Assembly (NCBI GenBank): GCA_902386085.1
Contig: CABMIA010000048.1
Span: 1 to 27,012, forward strand
Length of the DNA: 27,012 nucleotides
DNA from: an uncultured archaeon
Lineage (GTDB): Archaea > Halobacteriota > Methanosarcinia > Methanosarcinales > Methanoperedenaceae
Direction: 5' to 3'
Part shown: piece after piece, positions 15,636 through 21,455 of the stretch
Position numbering within the stretch: position 1 is the stretch's first letter
Layout of the letters: the number at the start of each line of letters is the position of its first letter
Notes under the pieces: generated by a model
What the model saw: only the letters and a program-made list of their open reading frames with translations
Told to the model about the DNA's origin: nothing
Databases searched by the model: none
Position numbers and translations under genes: made by a program

Positions 15636-17876
15636 TTAAAAATCTTTTTTTACTACTATATCCACACGTTTATCAGACTCAGGAATCTTTTTCTTATCTT
15701 TTTTCCATTTATCCGTTTTTGCTAAAAATTCATTTACCTTTTTTTCAGCTTTGTAAAGACTACAATCAGTATCCTTTACCATAGCTTCCTTAATCTCACT
15801 GATACGCTTTTCATGTTCGAAATAGCTTTCAGGATTACATCTATCGATTAAACCTTGTCTTAAAACATTGATATGTAGGTTTATATCTTCAATTTCTTCA
15901 TACCTCAATTGACCCTTAACATCTTCAGGAACAATACCCCATACATAGATAATCTTGGGTTTACTCAATGGTCTGATTCGATAAATTGCCTGATAATGCT
16001 CATTCTCCCTTTTAATGAGTTCAATAAGGTCTGCCTTTATTTCTTCTGATACTGATCTCCCTGAATCGTCAATATATCGCTGTCTTTTGGTTCTGATATA
16101 CCTGCGCTTGCCGTCAAGATAAGGGTATTTCTTTTTATAAGGCATGAATATGCTCAGGCTACCTGTATTCATCTTTGCATTGAACCCGTAGGCTTTTCCG
16201 TCATCCATTGTAAGGGTTATCTTATCTTGGGTATCGTTGAGGGTAATTGAAATAGAATGATTTTCATCATACATTTTCATAGTCTTATTATCAGGGGTTT
16301 TTTCGATATTGGCAGTAAAGAACCAGACCACATCGGGATTTTTTACCCCATTAATATCTAATACATTCATTACAAATAACCAAACATGCTGTTTTATAGG
16401 AGTATCCCAACTAAATAAAATTTCACATAAAGATGTTTTTTCATCAAAATTATCCTTTAGATTTACAACCGCATAATCATATACTGGTCTAATGTGACCA
16501 TATTTCGGGTCTTTAGTTTTTGCGTAATTATCTGCCTCTTCATCTGTATCAAACTCGATTACCTTTGTCGATACTGAGAGGTCAGTTAAATATAATTCAT
16601 TGTGGTCATTGATTATACCGACAGGATTGACTTGATAAGTTCCCAAAAGAATCAGGACATCAAAAGTCTCAAATTCGTTTTTACCCCGCAAATCTCCATA
16701 ATGAAGAATCTTAAAACCCTCAAATTGCGATTCAATGTCCTTGAAGGTGATTATTCCAACCCTTTTACCTTTCTTGACTTGAATATTATATAAATTTTTT
16801 ACATCCTGAATGATTCCCGAAGTAATGGATGATTTGGGATACCAATACGTAGGATTAACCCTGCAAACAACACTCTCTTTATTTTGAACATGGGAATTGT
16901 ATATATTTATGTAAAAATTATTCTTAATGACAAATTCCCCACCGTAACCATTCAATAGGTCAGTAAAGAGTTCCTTATTGAATGTTGCATCCATAAGAAC
17001 AATAGGGAGAGATTCAGCTAACTCAAACAGGTTGTAAATATAGGGTTCATAGTAAGTCTTAAGAAATTTCTCATACCCATCACTTTTCTGGTAGATATTT
17101 TTCCATTTTAAAAATTCCACTGACTTGTTTATATCGCTCAATACCTTTGCTAACAAATTAAAACTTTTAGGCTCAAGGATTGATTTATTAATACCTCTTA
17201 GAAAGATGCGCCTGAGTTCTTTCAAATCGATTTCTTTAAATTGTTCTGGATTGCTTACACCGTTCATCAATTCATCCAAAATAGGTGAGTATTCAAAGCC
17301 TCTAAGAATGCTGACAGATTGCTTTACTTCGGTATCTACCAAAGCCCAAGAAAAAGTACTACAGTCCTTAGAAAATTCATCCACAAAAACCGTATCAAAA
17401 TCCGTTATGTAATGCGTTCCGATGTATGCAGAGGGAGCTAATATGATGGCTGGTTTTGTATATTTGAATTGATTTATATAATCACATTGGTCTATATAAC
17501 AAAATTTACAGAAAGAATGAATGCTTAAACCACGTTCTATCATAGTCTTTACAAAAGGGTCTTCATCCAGATAGCGTTTGCATATCTTTGTAAGCCCATA
17601 CCAATGAAGTCCTTTTAATGACATTTCTTCAAGCCTATCCGCAACCTCTTTTAAAAGGTCATGGTTCGGCGCAAAGTAAGCTATGTTTTTCTCTGGATTA
17701 TTTTTACAATATTTTATAAAAGTCTCAGTCTTACCAACTTCGGGCTGTAAAGCCAATACTGTAATTCCCTTATCGAATTTTATATCTCTTAATTCATCCC
17801 TTACATCAGGCAGGGTTTTTCCATTCAAATCTTGTTCATCGATTTTAAACGTGGTAGTTCCCTTGAGTCGTGCCAT
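15636..17876 (-). CDS. Large SF2-type helicase of the element, XPD/DinG-like cysteine pattern
   Basis: Probably the replication helicase of the element. Of 746 aa, SF2 motifs appear in order: a modified Walker A QPEVGKTET (44-52; the usual first glycine is absent), motif Ia-like YFAPNHDLLKEV (67-78), DEFS as Walker B (166-169), MDATFNKE (295-302), ITFKD (376-380), motif V-like HYGDLRGKN plus LLGTYQVNP (392-418), and motif VI-like YQAIYRIRPL (628-637). Cysteines C99, C123, C126 and C131 lie between motifs I and II, where XPD-type helicases hold an iron-sulfur cluster. About 210 residues are inserted between motifs V and VI. A lysine-rich tail follows. A strong Shine-Dalgarno (aaggggag) precedes the ATG closely. 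Helicase class is moderately sure; the cluster is inference. Confidence 0.75.
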   Translation of the reverse strand: MARLKGTTTFKIDEQDLNGKTLPDVRDELRDIKFDKGITVLALQPEVGKTETFIKYCKNNPEKNIAYFAPNHDLLKEVADRLEEMSLKGLHWYGLTKICKRYLDEDPFVKTMIERGLSIHSFCKFCYIDQCDYINQFKYTKPAIILAPSAYIGTHYITDFDTVFVDEFSKDCSTFSWALVDTEVKQSVSILRGFEYSPILDELMNGVSNPEQFKEIDLKELRRIFLRGINKSILEPKSFNLLAKVLSDINKSVEFLKWKNIYQKSDGYEKFLKTYYEPYIYNLFELAESLPIVLMDATFNKELFTDLLNGYGGEFVIKNNFYINIYNSHVQNKESVVCRVNPTYWYPKSSITSGIIQDVKNLYNIQVKKGKRVGIITFKDIESQFEGFKILHYGDLRGKNEFETFDVLILLGTYQVNPVGIINDHNELYLTDLSVSTKVIEFDTDEEADNYAKTKDPKYGHIRPVYDYAVVNLKDNFDEKTSLCEILFSWDTPIKQHVWLFVMNVLDINGVKNPDVVWFFTANIEKTPDNKTMKMYDENHSISITLNDTQDKITLTMDDGKAYGFNAKMNTGSLSIFMPYKKKYPYLDGKRRYIRTKRQRYIDDSGRSVSEEIKADLIELIKRENEHYQAIYRIRPLSKPKIIYVWGIVPEDVKGQLRYEEIEDINLHINVLRQGLIDRCNPESYFEHEKRISEIKEAMVKDTDCSLYKAEKKVNEFLAKTDKWKKDKKKIPESDKRVDIVVKKDF

Positions 17877-18072
17877 ATCTCCCCTTGATTACTTTAAGGG
17901 TTTTAAAACATGCCGTCTTGATTGACGTTTCAGAGATTCCTTTGCATTATGGTTTTACCCCCGACTTATTAGCATATTTTTACAAAGTCGAGCCTCATAA
18001 ATGCGATATAGAGCGTTATTTTTGCATAGATAATGCAATAAGACCTATCCTTTTTCACTCTCAGGATCGCAT

Positions 18073-18219
18073 CTATGGACTTGCAGATTTTTCTATCTTC
18101 TTAATGTCTATCTCTATCAGGTCGCCTTCTTTCAATGCCTCACCTTCCCAAATCTCAATTGGTATGGTAATTATATGTCTATTCCGTTTATCTTTGGGTA
18201 TTTTAACAGTGCTTTTCAT
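18073..18219 (-). CDS. AbrB/SpoVT-type DNA-binding regulator (48 aa)
   Basis: A short gene with a clear family look. The product reads MKSTVKIPKDKRNRHIITIP and continues through EALKEGDLIEIDIKKI, the swapped-hairpin pattern of AbrB-like transition regulators, which bind DNA as dimers. The ATG at 18219 lies just downstream (on the minus strand) of a TATA-like tatatatgta at about 18243-18252, so a leaderless transcript is likely. An 11-bp repeat array surrounds that TATA element and could be its operator, giving autoregulation. The helicase gene lies about 200 bp downstream on the same strand, with no other gene in the gap (17877-18072). Confidence 0.75.
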   Translation of the reverse strand: MKSTVKIPKDKRNRHIITIPIEIWEGEALKEGDLIEIDIKKIEKSASP

Positions 18220-18232
18220 CAATGGTATATGA

Positions 18233-18282
18233 GCGGTATTTACATATATATTTTACGGTATTATAACGGTATAATAACGGTA
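18233..18282. repeat. 11-bp-period direct repeats (iterons) between divergent genes
   Basis: The word acggta occurs at 18255-18260, 18266-18271 and 18277-18282, exactly 11 bp apart, and gcggta at 18233-18238 is in the same register two periods to the left. One repeat per helical turn puts all copies on one face of the DNA. The array lies between the AbrB gene and the ArdC operon and touches both predicted TATA elements. It could be an operator for cooperative binding or plasmid-type iterons; the choice is inference. Confidence 0.6.
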
Positions 18283-18285
18283 AAG

Positions 18286-18293
18286 TATAAATA
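18286..18293 (+). promoter_or_regulatory. Candidate TATA box of the ArdC operon
   Basis: The sequence tataaata directly follows the last iteron. Transcription would start near 18315, leaving a leader of about 80 nt before the ATG at 18395. That leader has a small hairpin, attcct/aggaat (18372-18389), whose right arm overlaps the GAGG Shine-Dalgarno (18383-18386). Inferred from sequence only. Confidence 0.4.
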
Positions 18294-18394
18294 GGATTAA
18301 AGCATACTATAGCATAGAGGAAAAAGAGCAAGTTGCCCCTGCGGTGCTTCTAACACCCAGAGGCGTGGCTCATTCCTGACGTGAGGAATAAGCA

Positions 18395-18547
18395 ATGACA
18401 AATAAGACTGAAATAATAAAAGCCTTTCGTGAGGCAAGAATCGCAGGGGAAAAACTGCTATCTCAGGGTAAAATAAGCTGGGAGCAATACGCAAGCACAA
18501 TGGTAGGCTTTGAGCTTACCTTAAGAGAAATGGGGGTAAACCTATGA
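18395..18547 (+). CDS. Small protein of the ArdC operon (50 aa)
   Basis: Not recognised. The product starts MTNKTEIIKAFREARIAGEK and ends LREMGVNL; it is mostly helical and carries a SWEQYASTMVGFELTLRE amphipathic segment. GAGG 8 nt upstream gives a good Shine-Dalgarno. The stop codon overlaps the ATG of the ArdC-like gene as ATGA, so the two are translationally coupled and the protein is probably made with ArdC in a fixed ratio. It might be a partner or accessory factor of ArdC; this is inferred from the coupling alone. Confidence 0.65.
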   Translation: MTNKTEIIKAFREARIAGEKLLSQGKISWEQYASTMVGFELTLREMGVNL

Positions 18548-19317
18548 ATCCCCATGTTAAAGAGGCAATGGATACGCTTCTTAAAATGTTCAATGAGGAG
18601 AATTTGCCAAAGGTTGCAATGGCAGTATTCAAGGGTAATGATATTCCCTCTGATAAATGGAGCTTCTTAAATCGCATTCTGATGTATCTTAACAATACTG
18701 AGGATGCAAGAGGCTTCAAGCAGTGGCAGCAGGTAGGCAGGTATGTTAAGAAGGATTCAAAAGCTTTCTACATTCTTGCGCCGATGTTTAAGAAAGTCAT
18801 TGAGGAAAAGACCTTAGAGGAAAAACAAATACTTGCAGGCTTTAAGGCTGTTGCAGTTTTTCGCTATGAAGATACGGAAGGCGCACCACTGATAAAAGAG
18901 AACTTCAAGGCAAATATTCCCTTTGAGTTCAACAGTATAATAAAAGAGCTTGGGCTTAAGATCGATGCTGTAAGGTTCAATGGGGCGGTTTATGGCTCAT
19001 ATAACCTCAATACAAAGGCTATAAGGCTTGCATCCCCTGATATTGAGGTATTCCTTCATGAGTTGGCGCATGCAGTAGATGACCGTTTAAACGGCTTAAA
19101 AGCAGGACAACAAAAAGACCAAGAAGTAATAGCGGAATTTTCAGCGGCAGTAATAGGACATTTAATGGGTTATAAAATCCCCTTCGGGAATGTCAAGGAA
19201 TACATAGAGCATTACAGCTTTAAAGAGCTTCTTAGCTCACTGTCGAGGATTGAAAAGGTTGTAACCTATGTGATTGAAAGAACAGGGATAAAACAGCCTA
19301 TTCCTTGTTTTGCATAG
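18544..19317 (+). CDS. ArdC-like antirestriction protein with zincin metallopeptidase domain
   Basis: ArdC proteins of plasmids and phages bind single-stranded DNA through the N-terminal domain and help incoming DNA escape restriction. The 257-aa product matches this plan: an N-terminal region with the signature GFKQWQQVGRYVKKDSKAFY (about 57-76) and a C-terminal metallopeptidase-like domain with the zinc motif H172-E-L-A-H176 and a glutamate-bearing helix EVIAEFSAAVIGHLMGY (about 194-210) that would supply the third ligand. The ATG overlaps the preceding stop (ATGA). Downstream are a 45-aa gene and the 5' part of the integrase. Both domains look intact. Whether the protease site is active is unknown. 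Confidence 0.82.
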   Translation: MNPHVKEAMDTLLKMFNEENLPKVAMAVFKGNDIPSDKWSFLNRILMYLNNTEDARGFKQWQQVGRYVKKDSKAFYILAPMFKKVIEEKTLEEKQILAGFKAVAVFRYEDTEGAPLIKENFKANIPFEFNSIIKELGLKIDAVRFNGAVYGSYNLNTKAIRLASPDIEVFLHELAHAVDDRLNGLKAGQQKDQEVIAEFSAAVIGHLMGYKIPFGNVKEYIEHYSFKELLSSLSRIEKVVTYVIERTGIKQPIPCFA

Positions 19318-19324
19318 GTGAGTT

Positions 19325-19462
19325 ATGAAAGAACCTTCCTTTTCTCAGAGGCTTAAAGCTGGATGGTCAAAAACTGATTTGATGCGTTATTATGCACTTG
19401 ATGAAAAGCAATATGATAAAGTCCTTGCATGTTTGGAAAGAATAAAGAATGAGGTTGTTTAA
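19325..19462 (+). CDS. Small protein (45 aa) between ardC-like gene and Int(N)
   Basis: Not recognised. The product, starting MKEPSFSQRLKAGWSKTDLM, is short, charged and helical; the LKAGWSKTDLMRYYALDEKQ stretch could be a helix-turn-helix-like unit, but it is too short to assign. It begins 7 bp after the ArdC stop and ends 1 bp before the Int(N) ATG, so it is packed in the same operon. The dense packing is the main evidence for coding. Confidence 0.55.
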   Translation: MKEPSFSQRLKAGWSKTDLMRYYALDEKQYDKVLACLERIKNEVV

Positions 19463-19463
19463 A

Positions 19464-19637
19464 ATGCCAAAAGTAGGATATACTTCTATTACCGTACCAA
19501 ATGATTTGTACAGTATGTTAAAAGAAGAATCAAAAAATTTAAAAATCAGTATCAGTGACTATATTTTTAATTTAAGCCGCCGGAGGGATTTGAACCCTCG
19601 ATCTGCTGATTACGAATCAGCCGCTTTGCCGAGCTAA
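19464..19637 (+). CDS. SSV-type integrase, N-terminal part Int(N), with ribbon-helix-helix-like start
   Basis: As it stands this is a 57-aa ORF. Residues 1-37 (MPKVGYTSITVPNDLYSMLK followed by EESKNLKISISDYIFNL) have the strand-helix-helix look of a ribbon-helix-helix DNA-binding unit. Residues 38-56 are the att core read on the strand opposite the tRNA (SRRRDLNPRSADYESAALP), and the frame stops one codon past the core. The same core is read in the same frame at 10283-10339, where it continues into the catalytic integrase. Excision would thus join 56 codons here to 237 there. GAGG at 19451-19454 is a suitable Shine-Dalgarno. It is probably a severed integrase start, not an independent regulator. 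Confidence 0.85.
   Translation: MPKVGYTSITVPNDLYSMLKEESKNLKISISDYIFNLSRRRDLNPRSADYESAALPS
19574..19631. repeat. attR: 58-bp core inside the intact tRNA-Thr(CGU) gene
   Basis: Identical to 10282-10339. Here the core continues into the 5' half of the tRNA (rightwards), so the gene is complete. The 3' portion of the present tRNA gene is therefore supplied by the element, while the original 3' portion remains at the left edge. Confidence 0.93.
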
Positions 19638-19648
19638 GCCACGACGGC
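19575..19648 (-). tRNA. tRNA-Thr (anticodon CGU), integration target
   Basis: The minus strand folds completely: acceptor GCCGTCG/CGGCGGC (one T-G pair), D stem GCTT/AAGC, anticodon stem GCTGA/TCAGC with loop TTCGTAA (anticodon CGT), T arm GAGGG-TTCAAAT-CCCTC, discriminator U. No intron, CCA not encoded. The T arm is identical to that of tRNA-Thr(UGU) at 2273. The element operon at 18395-19637 is transcribed toward it on the opposite strand. Confidence 0.96.
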
Positions 19649-19738
19649 AGGAAAGTCACTATATCGGTATTTTTTGCTATATAGTTTACTCAATTTTTTT
19701 ATCAATAGCAATATTTTTTAAGTATAAAACCCAATTAA

Positions 19739-20500
19739 ATGAATATGCTGATTGATATTTTAAAGATAATATTATGTACACCTTTTCTGGTTTACTCCTG
19801 TTATTCCGATATCAAGACGCGCCGCGTGACCAATAACGTTTGGCTGGTAATGCTTACAGGCGGCGTATTTTTTGTTTTGTACGATATCATGACTATCGGC
19901 ATATCATACCTTCCCCGCTTACTAATTTCAGCAGGATTAATATTCGCATTCGTATACCTCCTTTTCCAGATCGGGACTTTCGGAGGGGCTGATGCCAAAT
20001 CGCTTATCGTGTTATCCATAATCCTCCCGGCTTATCCGGAATTCCAGGCATTGGGGCATACCTTCCCCCTGAATAAACCTTTAATCGACCTTTTTGCCTT
20101 TGGGATTTTCGGAAATGCAGTTTTACTGACCATTGTAGTTCCCATCGCCCTGGCGGTTTATAACATTTCGAAAAAAGGGCTGCATATAGATAATCCGCTT
20201 TATATTTTCATAGGCTATAAGAGCAAAATTTCAAACCTTGCGAACAGGCACATCAAGATGATCCAGGATTTTGAAGAGATCGATGGTAAGGTAAGATTTT
20301 TTTTCAAGCGTGGGGGCGTGGAAATAAATGAGAAAAAAATTTCGGAGCTTAAAAACCTGAGGAAAATGGGTTTAATTACAGACGAAGTATGGGTAACCCC
20401 CGGCTTACCATTCATGATTCCTATAACCCTGGGATTTTTTGTGGCCGGGTTTTACGGCGATCTGATCTTTGAGCTGACAAAATTCCTTATTTTTAGATAA
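19739..20500 (+). CDS. A24-family prepilin/preflagellin peptidase
   Basis: A membrane aspartic protease that cleaves the class III signal peptides of archaeal pilins or archaellins. The 253-aa product has about six transmembrane helices and the two catalytic aspartates of the family: D24 in CYSDIKTRRVTN and D84 in the GxGD-type motif GGADAK. A cytoplasmic loop of about 60 residues (about 165-225, including FFKRGGVEINEKKI) separates the last helices, as in archaeal FlaK/PibD relatives. It starts the host sequence right of the element, with an AT-rich promoter region before it (19649-19738). No pilin genes are in view, so the substrate cannot be named. A second ATG at codon 3 is an alternative start. 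Confidence 0.88.
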   Translation: MNMLIDILKIILCTPFLVYSCYSDIKTRRVTNNVWLVMLTGGVFFVLYDIMTIGISYLPRLLISAGLIFAFVYLLFQIGTFGGADAKSLIVLSIILPAYPEFQALGHTFPLNKPLIDLFAFGIFGNAVLLTIVVPIALAVYNISKKGLHIDNPLYIFIGYKSKISNLANRHIKMIQDFEEIDGKVRFFFKRGGVEINEKKISELKNLRKMGLITDEVWVTPGLPFMIPITLGFFVAGFYGDLIFELTKFLIFR

Positions 20501-20529
20501 TACCACTCTAATTCTACTCTCTGACGCAT

Positions 20530-20546
20530 AAAAAAAATAAAAAATA
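20530..20546 (-). terminator. T-rich terminator of tRNA-Tyr
   Basis: On the minus strand the tRNA-Tyr 3' end is followed directly by a run rich in T (ATATTTTTTATTTTTTTT), the form of archaeal oligo-T termination signals. Confidence 0.55.
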
Positions 20547-20657
20547 TCCCGCCTCCCAGATTCGAACCGGGGACTTCGCGGTGCCTGCGCGGTATTGTGT
20601 GCAAACGCACATGAACCAAACTACAGCCGCGCACTCTAGCCACTGAGTTAAGGCGGG
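20547..20657 (-). tRNA. tRNA-Tyr (anticodon GUA) with 38-nt intron
   Basis: Exons fold as acceptor CCCGCCT/AGGCGGG, D stem ACTC/GAGT, anticodon stem CGCGG/CCGCG, T arm CCCGG-TTCGAAT-CTGGG, discriminator A. The anticodon loop CTGTAG is interrupted after position 37 by a 38-nt insertion at 20583-20620, the canonical archaeal intron site, then continues with A38. A second CCGCG inside the intron can also pair with the 5' strand, which would compete with the mature fold. CCA is not encoded. Confidence 0.9.
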
Positions 20658-20760
20658 ATTGCCTTTGAATAAGCATAAATATACTTAACCCTTTTCTTTC
20701 GCTATCTTTAAAAACGTCAACCTTTTTTAAAAAAGTCTTCAAATCCTTAAAGAAGTGATT

Positions 20761-20836
20761 TGGGGCCCGGGTCGGGATTCGAACCCGAGTCGTAGGATCC
20801 ACAGTCCCATAGGATGACCAGCTACCCCACCCAGGC
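20761..20836 (-). tRNA. tRNA-His (anticodon GUG), CCA encoded
   Basis: Acceptor GCCTGGG/CCCGGGC (one T-G pair), anticodon stem TGGGA/TCCTA with loop CTGTGGA (anticodon GTG), T arm TCGGG-TTCGAAT-CCCGA. The discriminator is C (20764), as expected for archaeal tRNA-His, and CCA follows in the DNA (20763-20761). The D stem GGGT/ATCC is regular with one G-T pair. The extra 5' G of tRNA-His is not encoded (T precedes). Confidence 0.9.
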
Positions 20837-20870
20837 ACCTTGATGGAGTAGCTTCCCAAATGTAACTGAA

Positions 20871-20978
20871 ATGGATAAAGGTTTTGATTATCATGATATC
20901 TCCGAATTCGGAGATGAGATAGAGAAAGATTTAAGCTTAATAGAGATGTTAAAGGGGCGCACGTTCACGAGGTTTTAA
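20871..20978 (+). CDS. Possible 35-aa protein between tRNA-His and tRNA-Lys
   Basis: An ATG opens a 35-codon frame, MDKGFDYHDISEFGDEIEKD, continuing through LIEMLKGRTFTRF to a TAA. The amino-acid composition is protein-like and acidic with a basic end, but the Shine-Dalgarno is poor and the frame is short. An 18-bp palindrome lies inside it. No family recognised. The remaining part of 20837-21064 shows only promoter-like AT-rich sequence. Confidence 0.3.
   Translation: MDKGFDYHDISEFGDEIEKDLSLIEMLKGRTFTRF
20898..20915. repeat. Perfect 18-bp palindrome
   Basis: atctccgaattcggagat is its own reverse complement over all 18 bases, with no spacer. It lies in the 228-bp region between the divergent tRNA-His and tRNA-Lys genes, 62 bp upstream of tRNA-His. 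It may be an operator or simply part of the 35-codon frame that covers it. Confidence 0.6.
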
Positions 20979-21064
20979 CAGAATTGCAATTTGTTAGCGA
21001 GTATTTATCTTCCCCGATTGGCATTATACGATTAGGGGAGATAGAACGAAATGAAGACAGGTTT

Positions 21065-21153
21065 GGGCTCGTAGCTCAGTCAGGCAGAGCACCGGGCTTT
21101 TATTCGATTGAAAAGATACCCGATGGTCGAGGGTTCAAATCCCCCCGAGCCCG
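21065..21153 (+). tRNA. tRNA-Lys (anticodon UUU) with short intron (about 15 nt)
   Basis: Acceptor GGGCTCG/CGAGCCC and D stem GCTC/GAGC are perfect. The anticodon loop CTTTTA (anticodon TTT) is followed by an insertion at 21103-21117, then A38 and the 3' stem strand CCCGA. Removing 15 nt gives a 74-nt tRNA. The CTTTT/AAAAG pairing across the junction could form the bulge-helix-bulge that the splicing endonuclease needs. Two mismatches remain, C27-A43 and A50-C64, so exact intron ends are not certain. rpoH starts 22 bp downstream. Confidence 0.82.
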
Positions 21154-21174
21154 TTTGCCTGGGAGATATATTGT

Positions 21175-21432
21175 ATGAAGGAGAAAGAGCCTACTGGAAG
21201 GGAATTTGCGCCATTGGAACATAAAATGGTACCAATGCACGAGATATTGGATGGAAGCGAAGAAAAAAAAATACTTGCCGAGTACGAGATAGAAAAAGAA
21301 CAATTGCCCAAGATTCGCGAATCAGATCCTGCGGCCCGGGCAATTAACGCCAAGGTAGGGGACGTGGTCAAAGTAACACGTGACAGCCCGACAGCAGGCA
21401 AAGCAGTTTTTTATCGTCTGGTAATAGCATAA
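21175..21432 (+). CDS. rpoH: RNA polymerase subunit H
   Basis: RpoH is the archaeal counterpart of the C-terminal domain of eukaryotic RPB5 and sits in the lower jaw of RNA polymerase. The 85-aa product carries the family pattern HKMVPMHEIL, then EIEKEQLPKIRESDPAARAI and KVGDVVKVTRDSPTAGKAVF to the C terminus. GGGAG at 21161-21165 lies 9 nt before the ATG. The start gives about nine residues more than is usual at the N terminus, which is still plausible. It opens the RNA polymerase operon with rpoB2 24 bp downstream. Confidence 0.95.
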   Translation: MKEKEPTGREFAPLEHKMVPMHEILDGSEEKKILAEYEIEKEQLPKIRESDPAARAINAKVGDVVKVTRDSPTAGKAVFYRLVIA

Positions 21433-21455
21433 ATGGAAGTTTCCGGAGTCGTAAT

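Larger units (their letters stand above)
10282..19631. mobile_element. Integrated plasmid-like element in tRNA-Thr(CGU), 9,292-bp unit
   Basis: Two identical 58-bp tRNA-derived repeats (10282-10339 and 19574-19631) bound the element; the unit length from repeat to repeat is 9,292 bp. The integrase gene is split between the two ends, as in SSV-type archaeal integration. Inside are a tyrosine recombinase, an SF2 helicase, a PD-(D/E)XK nuclease, an AbrB regulator, an ArdC-like protein, a dockerin-bearing surface protein, a zinc-finger protein and several orphan genes. The coding sequence is clearly more AT-rich than the flanking host genes, which supports transfer. No virion or conjugation gene was recognised, so an integrative plasmid is the best description; a defective virus cannot be excluded. 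Confidence 0.9.

Noticed and set aside
17870..18232. 120-codon plus-strand ORF
   Set aside because: It covers the AbrB gene on the other strand and an AT-rich gap, has no Shine-Dalgarno, and its second half is only the complement of the AbrB coding sequence.
20452..20859. 135-codon minus-strand ORF
   Set aside because: It runs through tRNA-Tyr and tRNA-His on the same strand; the open frame is a by-product of the GC-rich tRNA sequence.
20998..21050. Possible hairpin tcccc/gggga upstream of tRNA-Lys
   Set aside because: Arms of only 5 bp with a long loop; the region is better explained as the tRNA promoter with a TATA-like tatttatc.
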